DNA of 64,000 nucleotides from Lytechinus pictus (GCF_037042905.1 NW_026974140.1:16108001-16172000), one strand, 5' to 3'. Shown: positions 22,901 to 32,853, counted from the first letter of the stretch. Numbers and translations: made by a program. Notes: generated by a model from the sequence alone, not told the origin.

Positions 22901-24271
22901 GTAATCTTAAATGCTTGTGTTGAGAACACTAGGTCAAATATGAAATGTTCTTGTCAAGGTTTTATTTCTAATTTTTTTTTAATGTTAAAGACCCTGACCG
23001 GTGTAAAAACAGTCATATATCAAAATAAAGGTAATGATTCATACAATACAAATATACCAAAAATATTACATATATCTCCTTCCATTTCTGACAAATATTA
23101 AATAAAAATCAAAGAAACTGCTCCTCCAAAGTACGCTTCGATTGAGCACCCCCACGTCGCCTGGAAATGATGACGTCACGTTGTGTCAGGAGGGTTGTGA
23201 TTCCATAGGTTTGTGTACAAAAGCATTGGGTATTTTCTTCCATTTCCATGTTATGAATCCATATTTTTTTTTCGTTTTCAGATGAAAATGGCACTCAAAA
23301 TTATTCACTGTTCAAATTGTTGTAAACCTACAACTATTCACTACCTTTTTTGTGATTTCTTTGTTTGGCTCTTATTGGGCCTAAATTGCTATGTCAGGAA
23401 AAGTTGTTATACATAATCTAAATGCAGATAGAATTGAAATCTGCGCCAAATAAGCAGGAAATAAAATATGGCAAAAACTAGTTCAAAACTGTAGATTTCA
23501 TAAATTCAAGCTTGTGGGTAAAAATATATGTGATATCCCTCTGTGATAGAAGTGAAGAGAATGAAATGCGTTATCTGGAAAGCAAAAAATCACCCAGTTT
23601 TTCTGTGTACAAACCTATGGAATCACGACGCTTCTTACACAACGTGACGTCACGGTCTCGAGGCAGGTGAAAAGCACAATAAAGCCTATTTTCTAAGCGG
23701 GGTTCGAAGCCCGATAATTGGAATATTCACAAGCAAAATACTCAGCTGGGAAGCGGTGAAAATGCATAAAGCATACCTTGCTGTATTTAGTAGCTTATAA
23801 GCTTTCGATTGGTATATAATTTATTAATTTCATTTTCGGGACCGGTCTGGATCTTTAAGGTTTTGGGGGGAAAAATTACACCTAAATATTTTTCAGCGGA
23901 TGACAAAGCAATGTGATGAGGGGGCATGACATACTCATTTGTGTGATATCAAATTCGTCATGATAGCACAAATATTTTATAAGATACAGTTAATTTATGG
24001 CAATTGTCAACTTTTCTTTGAATTTCCTGAGTGTATATAAACTTCTGGCCTCAACTGTACACGCAAAAAAATGAAAAAAATATAGTAAGATATGAACAAA
24101 CACACTCTTATGAATTTCCATTTTTGAGCAAAATTCTGAAATATTATTTTATGAAATACATGGATTTTTTTATATATTGATACAGGTTCTCGTCCGACCA
24201 GTAGCCTGTCAATGAGGAGCACCTCTCCAAGACCTAGCAGTTCACTCTCTCTCTCACTCTCTAATATTTGA
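4856..24271 (+). CDS. SPATA18: mitochondria-eating protein (MIEAP/SPATA18) gene, 11 coding exons
   Basis: Joining 4856-4942, 9452-9557, 9732-9966, 13790-13885, 15317-15451, 16002-16218, 17994-18152, 18583-18758, 19463-19592, 20198-20303 and 24186-24271 gives 1533 nt, or 510 residues plus stop. Every junction is GT/AG and in phase. Length is close to vertebrate SPATA18 (about 540). Residues 1-105 match the family N-terminus (MAESLRRLV.., NTCDQN.., LPWL). Residues 106-219 are a heptad-rich coiled coil. About 235-420 are the Mieap domain ([32 protein letters not shown]). About 448-507 are an Arg/Ser/Pro-rich tail. In mammals the protein binds cardiolipin and acts in mitochondrial quality control downstream of p53; the same role here is inferred by homology. 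Its introns are heavily invaded by repeats and intron 6 holds an 899-bp tandem duplication. Identification is firm; exact 5' and 3' ends of the mRNA are not. Confidence 0.92.
5166..5199. repeat. perfect 14-bp-stem hairpin in MIEAP intron 1
   Basis: AAAGATGGATTTCC pairs perfectly with GGAAATCCATCTTT across a 6-nt loop. A second inverted pair (AGCCGTCTGT near 5203 and ACAGACGGCT near 5258) lies beside it, suggesting a decayed inverted-repeat element. Confidence 0.75.
5200..6303. other. MIEAP intron 1 segment without recognised features
   Basis: AT-rich intron sequence. It contains a poly-A run near 5229, a poly-C run near 5536-5550 and no exon-like reading. The small open frames at 5668-5910 and 5959-6144 have no recognisable similarity or splice context. 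Confidence 0.5.
6304..6472. mobile_element. short MITE (GGGGGCCGTTTCATAAAGC family)
   Basis: The left end has GGGGGCCGTTTCATAAAGCT, then GTAAGTTATTTAAGCGACTT and AAGAATGACTGGTGA. The right end holds decayed reverse complements (CACTAGTCGTTCTTTAAGTC and CTCTTAACTCACAAACAG). It is non-coding. Confidence 0.7.
6714..7344. mobile_element. foldback element with two 264-bp arms, 2 mismatches
   Basis: 6714-6977 is the reverse complement of 7081-7344 except at 6915/7143 and 6956/7102. The 103-nt centre (6978-7080) holds three exact ATTTGCAT octamers (6985, 7011, 7032). Each arm contains a 37-bp direct repeat with period 45 (AGGAAATTCGTGATCACTCT.. at 6763 and 6808). No coding sequence is seen. It lies inside intron 1, so the pre-mRNA could form a very long duplex. 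Confidence 0.92.
7345..8138. other. MIEAP intron 1 segment, nothing recognised
   Basis: AT-rich sequence with no splice-bounded reading frame, repeat array or RNA signature that I can support. Confidence 0.5.
8139..8770 (-). mobile_element. non-LTR retrotransposon 3' end, reverse strand
   Basis: On the minus strand, plus 8767 down to 8600 reads [20 protein letters not shown], then [12 protein letters not shown], a stop, then [19 protein letters not shown] and LKK. This is the usual end of CR1/L2/RTE-type reverse transcriptase ORFs, with the conserved Trp before SSLP changed to a stop. A 3' UTR and a repeated ATTTG tail follow (plus 8139-8165). The element is 5'-truncated and dead. Confidence 0.85.
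8788..9290 (+). mobile_element. non-LTR retrotransposon 3' end, forward strand
   Basis: The reading [20 protein letters not shown] to a TAA at about 8891-8893 matches the same C-terminal part of a reverse transcriptase ORF (IP-ELK-x-FKRK-KxY). A pyrimidine-rich 3' UTR and a GAATTGAATTGAA-type tail near 9275-9288 follow. It lies tail-out, back to back with the minus-strand copy. Confidence 0.75.
9452..9557 (+). CDS. SPATA18: MIEAP exon 2
   Basis: It follows TTCTTTTCAG and reads [16 protein letters not shown] to NLCCAE, then a phase-1 donor GTAGGT. The NTCDQN motif follows the exon 1 residues as in family members. Confidence 0.92.
9732..9966 (+). CDS. SPATA18: MIEAP exon 3
   Basis: It follows AATGTAG and encodes residues 65-143, including [15 protein letters not shown] and the start of the coiled coil ([16 protein letters not shown]). 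It ends in phase 2 before GTAAGT, inside the glutamate codon. Confidence 0.92.
9985..10250 (+). repeat. GGA-rich polypurine tract
   Basis: About 260 bp is purine-biased (AGGAGGA, GAGGAAGAG) with a poly-G run at 10193-10200, just after exon 3. It is non-coding. Confidence 0.8.
10276..11270. mobile_element. ~1-kb element with five internal ~160-190-bp units, copy 1
   Basis: It begins TTGTCTCGCCTGCATAGCAG with a terminal hairpin (GTCTCGC..GCGAGAC) and a GGC trinucleotide run. It ends GCAGGCGAGACTGCCAGAGG, making an 11-bp terminal inverted repeat. Inside, the phrase ATCATAACTTnGAAAG occurs at about 10381, 10573, 10736, 10903 and 11060. Units also carry GTTCATGAAACTTGGACAT and ACCAAGGTCAAAGGTCA. 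No protein is encoded. A second copy is at 13985-14955. Confidence 0.88.
11410..13728. mobile_element. 2.3-kb DNA element with GGGCATTTTCAC ends and a nine-copy TGTCAGTTACC motif
   Basis: GGGCATTTTCAC at 11410 is mirrored by GTGAAAATGCCC ending at 13728, with AT directly outside both ends (a possible 2-bp target duplication). TGTCAGTTACC occurs at 11771, 11938, 11964, 11984, 13107, 13317, 13332, 13527 and 13706, all in the same orientation and mostly preceded by TAA. No transposase frame is seen, so it is non-autonomous. The superfamily is uncertain; an AT duplication with a GGG terminus recalls ISL2EU-type elements. Confidence 0.75.
11532..11564. repeat. perfect 13-bp-stem hairpin
   Basis: TGGCAGCCATTTT pairs with AAAATGGCTGCCA across a 7-nt loop, inside the 2.3-kb element. 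Confidence 0.85.
13790..13885 (+). CDS. SPATA18: MIEAP exon 4
   Basis: It follows TTCACCCAG and continues the coiled coil: [18 protein letters not shown] to GLKN. It ends in phase 2 before GTTTGT. Confidence 0.9.
13985..14955. mobile_element. ~1-kb element with five internal units, copy 2
   Basis: Same family and orientation as 10276-11270: start TTGTCTCACCTGCATAGCAG, a GGC run, five ATCATAACTT-type units (14106, 14298, 14461, 14625, 14788) and end GCAGGTGAGACGGCCAGAGG. It carries four perfect AGGTCAAAGGTCA direct repeats (14207, 14399, 14562, 14724). It lies in the next intron after copy 1. Confidence 0.88.
15317..15451 (+). CDS. SPATA18: MIEAP exon 5
   Basis: It follows AACATAG and encodes [15 protein letters not shown] to EEKFILTG, the end of the coiled coil. 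The donor is GTTAGT in phase 2. Confidence 0.92.
16002..16218 (+). CDS. SPATA18: MIEAP exon 6 (start of Mieap domain)
   Basis: It follows TTGCACAG and encodes residues 220-292: a Ser/Pro-rich linker ([18 protein letters not shown]), then [15 protein letters not shown] and [11 protein letters not shown]. The donor is GTAGGT in phase 0. Its last 72 nt are copied in the downstream tandem duplicate. Confidence 0.93.
16147..17045 (+). repeat. 899-bp tandem duplication, copy 1
   Basis: This unit is repeated directly at 17046-17944 with period 899. It covers the last 72 nt of exon 6, its donor and the following intron with a SINE. I found one difference (G at 16460, A at 17359) while reading both copies. 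Confidence 0.95.
16418..16697 (+). mobile_element. tRNA-derived SINE (copy 1)
   Basis: A tRNA-like head has an A-box-like TGGCCCAGTGGATTAG and a B-box GGTTCGAATCCC. The body reads CATCCCAGGTAAGGGTACCC, and the tail GGCGCTATATAAATGCC is followed by ATT repeats. The small open frames across it are SINE sequence, not genes. Confidence 0.88.
17046..17117 (+). pseudogene. partial duplicated MIEAP exon 6
   Basis: It repeats the codons for [18 protein letters not shown] to FTCVQ and keeps the donor GTAGGT at 17118. No AG acceptor precedes it (the flank is ATATATT), so it should be skipped. Including it would duplicate about 24 residues of the Mieap domain. Confidence 0.8.
17317..17596 (+). mobile_element. 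tRNA-derived SINE (copy 2, by tandem duplication)
   Basis: Identical to the SINE at 16418-16697 apart from A at 17359. It was carried along by the 899-bp duplication and is not an independent insertion. Confidence 0.88.
17994..18152 (+). CDS. SPATA18: MIEAP exon 7
   Basis: It follows ATCTTTTCAG and encodes [18 protein letters not shown] to DVHTIVE (53 residues), phase 0 at both ends. It joins exon 6 to read [12 protein letters not shown], so the intervening duplicate must be spliced out. Confidence 0.93.
18165..18235 (+). repeat. SINE/MITE tail fragment
   Basis: An ATA trinucleotide run, then TAGAGTATTTATAAAGCGCC, a tail type shared with tRNA-derived SINEs here. Nothing of a head remains. 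Confidence 0.45.
18583..18758 (+). CDS. SPATA18: MIEAP exon 8
   Basis: It follows CTATTCCACAG and encodes [35 protein letters not shown] and GELFDDL, the core of the Mieap domain. The donor is GTAAGT in phase 2. Confidence 0.93.
19463..19592 (+). CDS. SPATA18: MIEAP exon 9
   Basis: It follows TTTCCTGTAG and encodes [20 protein letters not shown] to TRRGGSL. The YDSE-x7-HYIWP-L region is the end of the Mieap domain. The donor is GTGAGT in phase 0. Confidence 0.93.
20198..20303 (+). CDS. SPATA18: MIEAP exon 10 (Arg/Ser-rich tail)
   Basis: It follows GATTATCTAG and encodes [18 protein letters not shown], then [17 protein letters not shown]. The composition is like RS-domain proteins or basic phosphorylated tails. 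The donor is GTAAGA in phase 1. Confidence 0.85.
20304..22554. other. MIEAP intron 10, left part, nothing recognised
   Basis: AT-rich intron sequence with poly-T and poly-A runs. I see no exon, array or inverted-repeat element that I can support. Confidence 0.5.
22555..24057. mobile_element. Tc1/mariner-like non-autonomous element
   Basis: The left end CAGTTGAGCCCAAAAGTTTA matches the reverse complement of the right end, CAGTTGAGGCCAGAAGTTTA, and both continue with TACACnCA. TA lies outside both ends (22553-22554, 24058-24059), as expected for Tc1/mariner. The interior holds another element and no transposase. Confidence 0.85.
22989..23854. mobile_element. TTAA-flanked inverted-repeat element nested in the Tc1-like element
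   Basis: The ends AGACCCTGACCGGTG and (reverse complement) AGATCCAGACCGGTC are flanked by TTAA at 22985-22988 and 23855-23858. The arms are long: GATGACGTCACGTTGTG and ATTCCATAGGTTTGT near 23167-23215 recur inverted near 23590-23660. Non-coding, piggyBac/Kolobok-type by target site. Confidence 0.75.
24186..24271 (+). CDS. SPATA18: MIEAP exon 11 (stop codon)
   Basis: It follows ATTGATACAG and continues the basic tail ([20 protein letters not shown]) to SNI and TGA at 24269-24271. The phase match with exon 10 and the continued SPRP/SxRS composition support it across the 3.9-kb intron. Confidence 0.82.
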
Positions 24272-27200
24272 TGATACACACTGTATTCCTCAGCTATTTA
24301 TGCTCACTCTCTAATATTTTGAGATACCCTGTACCTTGATTGGTATGTCCCAGCAGCTTTCTGTCACTCTTCAATCATTTTTGAGAGGCCCCATTCTTAA
24401 AACATCTTTTAAGCAGCCACCTAATTGTAACCAGTCACCTCAAAACCACCAAAGTGTTTTTTTTTTTGGGGGGGGGGTGTTAGGTAGCAAGTTTTGTAAG
24501 AGCAGATTGTCACAGAAGGAGAGTTAGCTCGTTGGATAGTTTTTTCTTACTGGTATGAAGAATATAATACCCAGTCCCAAATAATACCTTTTTTTTAGGT
24601 CATAGGGTGTAGAGTTTGCATTCTATTCAAGCACTCTTTTTATAAGTATTGTGCAAGGTAACAAAGCCAGGTGGATTAGAACTCAATGTAACTTCTATTA
24701 AGGGCTTGTTTGATTATCTTGGCACCCCAGTTAGCCATAGCCTGTTCATTATGATTTATTGATTTTAAAGTCTAGAACTTATTGCAGGTTTATTTTCTAA
24801 GAGGATTAAGTGAATAATATTTTTTTATGGGTGTAAGCAAAAATAACATTGGATTAAGAAGAAATACAGAACTGATTAACTCCGTCCACATTCATACCTT
24901 CAAAATATATTTTACAAAATATATACTGGTAGTCTGATCTCCATGATATAGAAGAAAAAAAAGACAATCTTCACCTTGTCAACTAAGAATACCTCTAATG
25001 AGCTGCAACTGATATCACAGTGTGACTTATTGGTGGTTTTGTGACGCCAGGTCACATTTTATGATACACCTTGTAATTAAATGATCACATGCTTATCTCT
25101 CTTGCTTTCTATGTTATTATGACATGACCTGTACCTTGATGAACAAACAATCCCAGTATTCAATCATTCCATCCGTTGTAGTGAATAGTTATTTTATTGG
25201 ATGTCTGATGTCACTTCAATCTATCTTCATAAGCTCATTAGATTTTAAGTGCAGTTATGAACCACACAGTTGTGTCTTATCAATCCGAGATCTGCAGTGC
25301 ATTTTGAATTGCAATTGAGTGGAAATGTGCAGTGGATTGCATTATTGACAGTATTCATTTGCAATGAACAATATTTGGTTGATAATCTGTAGTGAAATTT
25401 ATTATTAACTAGGCCGTACTGCAGAGATAAGAATACAAAATTGATAAATCCAGATGACTAATTGCTGTTATAATTCGTAGATTGAATCGCTGATTGATAA
25501 ATTGCAGTTAGAATTGTTTTTAAGTGGTGTATAGTATTAAGAATTGTATTTGGCAAAATTGGCAGACTGACTGAGGTAGAATTATTGATTCATGATTGAA
25601 ATGGAAAGTGTGAGGTGTAGTTACAGATTTGAAGATTTGTGAACATATCCAGTATAATTCTTGTTAACAGAGTTTTGACTTTCTGGATTAGGAATCGGAG
25701 ATATAGCTCTCTATTTATACTGATACATGGTTACTCTATTCAATAAATTGCAGTTAAAACATATATCTGCCAATATTTTTATGCTAGCAGGTGGCTGATT
25801 TCAAAACATTTCCTAAAGAAGTAAAATAAGTTGCTTTTTATTGAAAAAAGGAAGATGATATTTGATGATGTCTCCTTTTACTCACTGTTTGTTGAGAATT
25901 GCTGTTAAAATGTTTGGTAATTTTTTCCAATCCTATTGTAAGAATATGGACCAAATCTGTATTTGATATTGGCCTAAGTGGATCCCAATATCCCTCCCAC
26001 CTTTATAAGTTTAACTAAGATTGCTAATTTGGAAGTATTAACAACCAGCAGTATTCAGAAATTCAGGGGATGTTTTAAGTTGTAATTTTGATGATTTGGT
26101 GCAGTTATATTACGACTATCTTTTCAAGTATGAAACTGAAATTGATTTTTAAGAACATTCCATGGATGTTGAATATTGTGAAATTTTGTCATTTGATACA
26201 ATTATTTTACTGTATTTATGTAGAGTTATAGATGATAACTATATGCACCGTTATAGGGGAAGGGGTAGATATCCCCTAAAATCTCATGAAAGAATTACAG
26301 TGTACATGTATTGTATTTTTACAGCTTTAACTTTATATGTGAATATTCTGCCGAATATATTAATACTGAAATTAATTATTTTTTTTAACCCTATCCAAAA
26401 CTTCAGTCACTTCAGAATTTGAGGTTCATAAATCACTGTCTCTTATGTGCCCTATTACATTTGTATGACATTTTTTACTGGCACAATCCTTCAAAATATG
26501 ATTAATCAAATGATAAGCAGTTTGATTTAAGTTCCGGAAACAACAATACTAGTGACATTGGAATGTATCAAGATCTTGTATACACTGTGCAGATATTTGA
26601 ATGACATGTGAATATGTAGAAGTACACGTTTTTATTATTACCGGTAGTTTGTGAAGAAGAAAACTGCATAGACTGAATATTTAAAAAATTGAATAATAAA
26701 TAATAATTTGAGCAAATCTTTATAGAGATAGATGACAAGATATGTAAAATTGGAGCGAACCTGAACAAAAAATAAAAATGCTGCAAACCACACTTGCAAA
26801 TATTATATACACAATTATTTATGTTTAGATATTCATAGAATCTGTCAGAAATAAGCTCTAAACAAAGAGTGTATATGTTGTGAGTTATAAAGTTTGTTGT
26901 CTTATGCCTATTCAGAAGCGAAAGTACAGAGTAATCTTTTAACAGTAAATGATGTTTTATGATTATTTAAATAATTGGACAATAGTTTTATGTGTGCTTG
27001 ATGTGACATTAGTAAGTGTTATAGCTGGTCTGATGTGCAGATTGCAGTTAAGTAGAAATTGGCTGGCTTTCATGTGATTTGTTTTAAAGTATTTATCAAG
27101 AATCCTTGATAGCAATAATCCTGTCATCTTGAATATATGGAGTGATTAGAAATTATTCATGTGTGCACAATTTCTGTATTTAAATCTAATTGTGAATTCT

Positions 27201-28410
27201 ATTTCTGTAAAAAGTACTTGTGTATATCTACAATTTTGTAATTTATGTTTGTACGTCTTTTACGTCTAGTTCATTTATGTCAGGTCTAGTTTGCCAAATT
27301 CTTCTCTGATTTACCTTGAAAATTGTGAATCGATGTTGATTAATTTATTTTGATTATTTTAGACCTATTCTGCAATTAGCCAAATCAGGGTAGTTGAAGA
27401 AAATATCCAATAACTGTAATATTGTTTATAATGTGTAGTAAGTGAATATGGTCAATATGCTGTGCTTCTTTGGTGTTGTCTTTTAAAACTTCACCAAATT
27501 CTCTTAGAGAAAACAAAGTGCTATTTTGTTGTGTGCAGTGTTTTTGTGTAAGCATATAAATCTATACCAATACATATTTGAAAATATAATCAGAAGAATG
27601 TATTCATTATATGGTTATTGTTGTCTGGTACAATTACATTGGCTAAAAATTTCTACATTTCAGAATAATATTCAGGGATGATTCTTCTGCATATTTTAAA
27701 TGCTGTAAATTCTGTTCATAATTTCTTAATGAATATTTTCTATTCAAATGATGAAATATGATAAAACAAAAGCCCTTTTCAGAGAGTCAACTGTTTGACA
27801 TAAATAGTGATGCTCAAAAGTTAGTACAACCCACCAGAAAATGAACTTATTTAACATGTTCAAGTTCAGCAATGTTTTTGATATTTAATTGTGAAGTCAG
27901 GTGATAAAATATATTCAATGAAGTTCGTTTCTCTGGGGCTTGCTGAACATTGTAGTGTTGTTGTCTACATTCAACACTCAGCATGGAGGAGAGCACTTTG
28001 TGGTGGGGTTCACTAGCTTTTCAGCACAACTTTAAAAACAATATATATATACAATATCCCTGAAGGATTGTTAAGTCAAAATGTGAGAAAAATTTGCATG
28101 ACATACTACGAAGCACATAGACTTTGTATTCACACATCAATGATACCTAATTTTGAAGTATTCATCTTTGACATATTTGGGTTTATTTTTCTTTATTGAT
28201 TTATTCAATTTCATGTCATATGGTGTTACCATAAGTGACCTTGTTTCAATGTAGAAATATCAAAGTGCTGGATATATACTAAATATGTATTATATTACAA
28301 TCTATGCAGAAGAGTATTATTTTGCGTGTGCCTTCAAGATGTAGATATATAATAATCACTTTTTTTCTGTCTTTCTAAATTGTTGATGAAATAAACCTGT
28401 CCACTGACGT
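24272..28410 (+). other. probable MIEAP 3' UTR and downstream sequence
   Basis: About 4.1 kb after the stop has no recognisable transposon, unlike the introns. It holds many short TTTGTAAAT/TGTATTT-rich stretches typical of long 3' UTRs. No coding frame is convincing. The end is uncertain; several AATAAA hexamers occur. Confidence 0.4.
28390..28395 (+). terminator. candidate polyadenylation signal AATAAA
   Basis: AATAAA sits in GATGAAATAAACCTGTCC, about 40 bases upstream of a T/GT-rich stretch (GAGTTTTTTTTTGTGTG). It is the last good signal before repeat-rich DNA resumes. Earlier hexamers such as the one near 25742 are alternatives. Confidence 0.35.
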
Positions 28411-28667
28411 AATGAAGTATGTTTGAATGAGTTTTTTTTTGTGTGATTTATTATATTCCAATGTGAGGAAGAATGCATGAATGTATTGAAACATCAGGCA
28501 TGAATATTTTCAGCTGATTTCACTTAAAAAATAATTAATTGTACAATTTTTTATATAGCATTTTGGGGGTTAACTCGGCCTAATCTAAATAAATTCGACC
28601 CCTTTTGTTTTCTTAGGACAATTTTCATGGCGGATAATATTTGGCATGAGTATAGTTTATATTCATT

Positions 28668-28980
28668 GGCCCGTATTCTGAAGTTGGGTTTAATTTTAAC
28701 TCTGGTTTTAAGTTGTGATTTAACTATGAATAGTCCATTGTGAGTTAATTCATCTCTAACGGCGCATGTTTATACGCTCATTTGGCCATCAAATAATGAA
28801 TAATTATCTGTAAATAATAGCTATTAAACAGTTGTCTTAATCATTAAAGCATGATGAAAGAGCACAGTAAACCTAAGAAAAATACAATGTAAACATTTTT
28901 TATTTTATTTCCGGTCTCCCATAGTTTTAGCCCAAAAGTAGACCATGGCGTAAATTAAATCGGACTTCAGAATACGGGCC
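28668..28980. mobile_element. 313-bp MITE (GGCCCGTATTCTGAAGT family)
   Basis: Terminal inverted repeats GGCCCGTATTCTGAAGTTGG and (reverse complement of the right end) GGCCCGTATTCTGAAGTCCG, both followed by TTTAAT/ATTTAA. ATT flanks each side. No coding sequence. Confidence 0.85.
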
Positions 28981-29540
28981 ATTACGATCAGAACATTCCA
29001 TATGTGTCAAGAGAGCGACGCGCGTTATATTTTTTTCAACTATGACATCACAATGGACATGCGCATAAACGACTACTGAGTATTAATTAGTTTTTCTGGA
29101 TTCTGACATTTCCTGGAACCCCAAACTATTTGATATCTTTTAATAATTTGTAATTCTTCCGACTGGGGGGGGGGGGTGTCATCCTTTCAATTCCGGTAAT
29201 TCAAAAAGTTATTATCGACACTACTGTATTGATCTTGACGTGACATGTTGACATATTAATATCCACATCAAATTCAGAAGGCCGGCCCGCATCCAGGAAC
29301 CCCATGCACTACATCATTATTACAACAACACAAGCAACAATACAAAAAGCAAAGAAACAAAAGAAACTTGAAAACGAGCAAGAAAACTACGTGAAATTTA
29401 CAAAATGGCCTGAAATTATATCATACCAACCAATGTTCCTGAACTAAAGGAGGAAAAATAATGAGCATCGCGGGTAAAACTGGACACACTTTGGCGTTTA
29501 TGCCAACATTCATCATAAAAAGTTTGGGGAAATCTCAATA

Positions 29541-29574
29541 ATGCCGAAGGGGAAGAGGAAATCCAAAAAGCGGG
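29541..29574 (+). CDS. candidate alternative first coding exon
   Basis: ATG opens MPKGKRKSKKR and one extra G, followed by a strong donor GTAAGA. Phase 1 and the leftover G fit exon 2 of the cyclase gene (52364), giving MPKGKRKSKKR-DDILELAAHLPD. It could be an alternative first exon of that gene or the start of an unrelated gene whose other exons I cannot see. The only support is the ATG, the basic reading and the donor. Confidence 0.3.
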
Positions 29575-32500
29575 GTAAGAGAATCAAAATTGTATGAATC
29601 ATTTTTCCCGTTATTATTTTTTTGAGGTGTGAAATGAGAATAGTATATCTTTTAAAATTGTTACTGCATAATAATATTGAAGATGAGTCGAAATGCTTGG
29701 CAAATGGTAACTTTAGTCGCGACTTCTGCTACAATTTTAAAGAGTAATAAAAAAGAGAAGGATTTTGGCTTAACTCTAGGTATGATTATTATCGTCATCA
29801 TCATCATTACTACATGTATCCTTATCGCTTCCAACAACTTCAGCATCATTATTTTATTAGACCGTATTATCATTATCGCCATGACGATGATGTTAATTCT
29901 AAAATGTAGAAATGCAACTGACAACATGAATATTTAAGTCTATCTGAAAATAGTTCTAAGAAATAATGAAAGAACAGTGGTATTATGTTAATACGGCTGA
30001 AATGGGCAATCCTCCATATTTTATTTGACGATTTTTCTTTTTTAATTTGATCATGTATATATTTTGTTTTATAGGGAAATAAATACAAACAAACAATAAA
30101 TGAATAATCTAAAGAGCAAAAGAGAGTCAGCATATAATGCATCTTGACATTTAGATTTGAATAATGGCCAATACGCATTTTTTTCTCAAAAACAATGACC
30201 AGGAACCAAACAAATTTGTTCATTCATTCTTTCTTATCCGTCGTACACCTTGTGTCGATTATTGACATTTCTTTGATATCTATATATTAGTTATGTAATA
30301 CGTGTACAAGGAAAAAGAATTCAAGGGCGAAGGCGGGGGTGCAATGGGTGCACTGTGCACCCTCCCGCTGAGGCAGAGGAGTTCCGACACTAGCAAGCAA
30401 GACGAAATTTGTACCCCTTCTTCTGCTTTCAACAGCTGATTTTCCCAATTTTAGTTCCACCTCTCCAAGATAATGTGCACCGCCATACCACTTTAGTTCC
30501 ACCTCCCAGGCTCAAACCAGCCTACCTCATTGAAGATCATCCATTAAAATAGTAATAATTGAACCACGATCGAGTATATAATTGCATTTTGATAGTTTGA
30601 ATACAATTCCCTTCACTCGATGTCAACAATATCCTTTTATCCCTATGCGTTCAATGGCACTATAGATAAGAGTGCTCGACTAGTATTTTCTTTGTAATGA
30701 TACTGTATAAAAAATAAAGATCAAAGCCTTATCTGAGACTATATATGCATGTTGAATTCCCTACGAGAGAGAGAGAGAGAGGGGGGGGGGGGAGGGTAGA
30801 TAGAAGAGGGAGAGAGACAGAGAGGGGGGAGTACATTAAAAAAAAACGATTTTCTCAAATTTGAATAAACATGTATCAGCTGGCACTCATAGAAATCGGA
30901 CAAAAGACACGAACAGATTGATGAAGGGAAAAATTGTATTTCAATAAAGATAATCTATTCATTTTGACAGGAATGATTTCCATAATAATTTCGGTGGTGC
31001 CCCTTTCAAAACAGTACGCCATTAATGTGGTGCAGTATGACTGAAAATCCCTAACAGGAGAATAAACGAATATGCTTCAAACTTAAAAGGTATCGTAATT
31101 CCTAATTAGTATTAATTTTGAATCCCTTTCGAGTACTGTATATGGAAGTTGCTTCGTCTGTGCAGGGATGTGGCAACCCTATGTTAACCTTGGACGACGG
31201 AGGACGTCGAGCATCGTTGAACAATCATGTGCCCTTGAGAAATTGGTTACCATGGAAACAAAAACAAACTCAATAAAGACAAAATAAAAACTGATTAAAA
31301 TCGGGGTCGACAGATTATTTTATTTTAAAGAAGAACATAAAGATTCACCCATTTTTATTTATTATTATTATTTTTTTTTACTAAAGAAGGGTGAACATAA
31401 TCGGGGGCCGGGGGGGGGGGGGGTAGTCACATAGTGATAGACGGACATGTTCCGGGGACATATTCCCCGCTAACCTAATAAAGTGGTAATCGTAATAATA
31501 GGTGGGTTTTTCAAGCACAAAACACAAACACAAAATGACTTATTAAATCCGATGATCGGGGAAATAATAAATCTGTAAGCACTGAAATATGGACAATATC
31601 TTTAGCACAATGTAAAGAAGCGGTTTATTATATTGATCATATTAGATAAAATTGACTAACGAACTATGTTTCCACCAATTCCTTTACACAAATTGTTCTG
31701 GATTTGTACATTTTAGCAGCAATGTCCCATTCCGAAATGAAGAAAACATCACTTTAGAAATGTGTGGGTCCTTATTTTAATTGTTGTGAATATAATTATG
31801 AAAATTAATTAATGCTATAGTATCAGTGAATAAATTAATGATACAATTTGTAGTTTATATCAATATTTTATTCATTGTCATTTTATCATTAAATGTCTAA
31901 ATATTTGTGTATTTATGTTAATAAGTATATTGCCTAAATATTGACTCAAATCAAGATTTTATTTACAACTACGATATCGATGTTATTTATTGTAATCGTG
32001 AATAAGTTTTCATCAGGTCATTGATGAAAAACAGCTTTTGCTGATCTTTTGTAGCTGAATATATATGTCAAATTCGTCCGTTACATTATCATATATATAT
32101 TTTATTTTACATATTTTGGGCGAGTGCAGGTGGCTCTTCTTGCTGTTCTCTCGTTTTCTTCCCCCCTTTTTTTTGGGGGGGGGGGTAGTCCCGGGGGGTA
32201 GTATATGTTTGATGGACAATGATAAATACGATACTACACTGTACTCATGACGAACGCGCTCTCTCAGTCAGATAGTCGCGTGTTCGTGATGATGATTTAA
32301 TGATTGATCAGAAGCAATACGATAGAGGTCAATCCATGCCATCACACTGACTCATCTCATCCAGGCTCTAATTGGTCAATTTGTAATCCCATAGATGCGA
32401 TAGTGCATTTGCAGCACGAATGTTGAACTCTGACAGATATAGGAATGCAATAAGGGTGCGCAAAAGACCCCCCCCCCCCCATAAAATTACCATCTTTAGA

Positions 32501-32853
32501 AAATAATCGAATATGATTTTTCCCTTTATATTCCCACCTCTGCTAATTCCGATATACAGATAATCATAGAAACAGTTACGTAGTGAACATTAGGAAGGGT
32601 CAGAAAATGGAGCATGGGGATAAATTTTTGGATAGTCTTGAACGAGCCAAAAGAAATCGACTTTTTGAAAAATTAAAATCTAATTATGTGATAGATTAGT
32701 ATGATATCTTCATTATGATTTCATGAAATTACGCTTTTTTTATTTCGGTCATGGAAATTTAGGGAACGAAGCCCCCCCCCCCCCCCGTCATGTCATAATT
32801 ATCTCTTTAAAAAAAAATCTTTAAAATATAGAGAACGGGATGAAAAACGTATT

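Noticed and set aside
29661..30223. Several 86-116-residue open frames
   Set aside because: They are AT-rich, overlap on opposite strands, have no family motif or splice support, and partly follow ATC/ATT runs.
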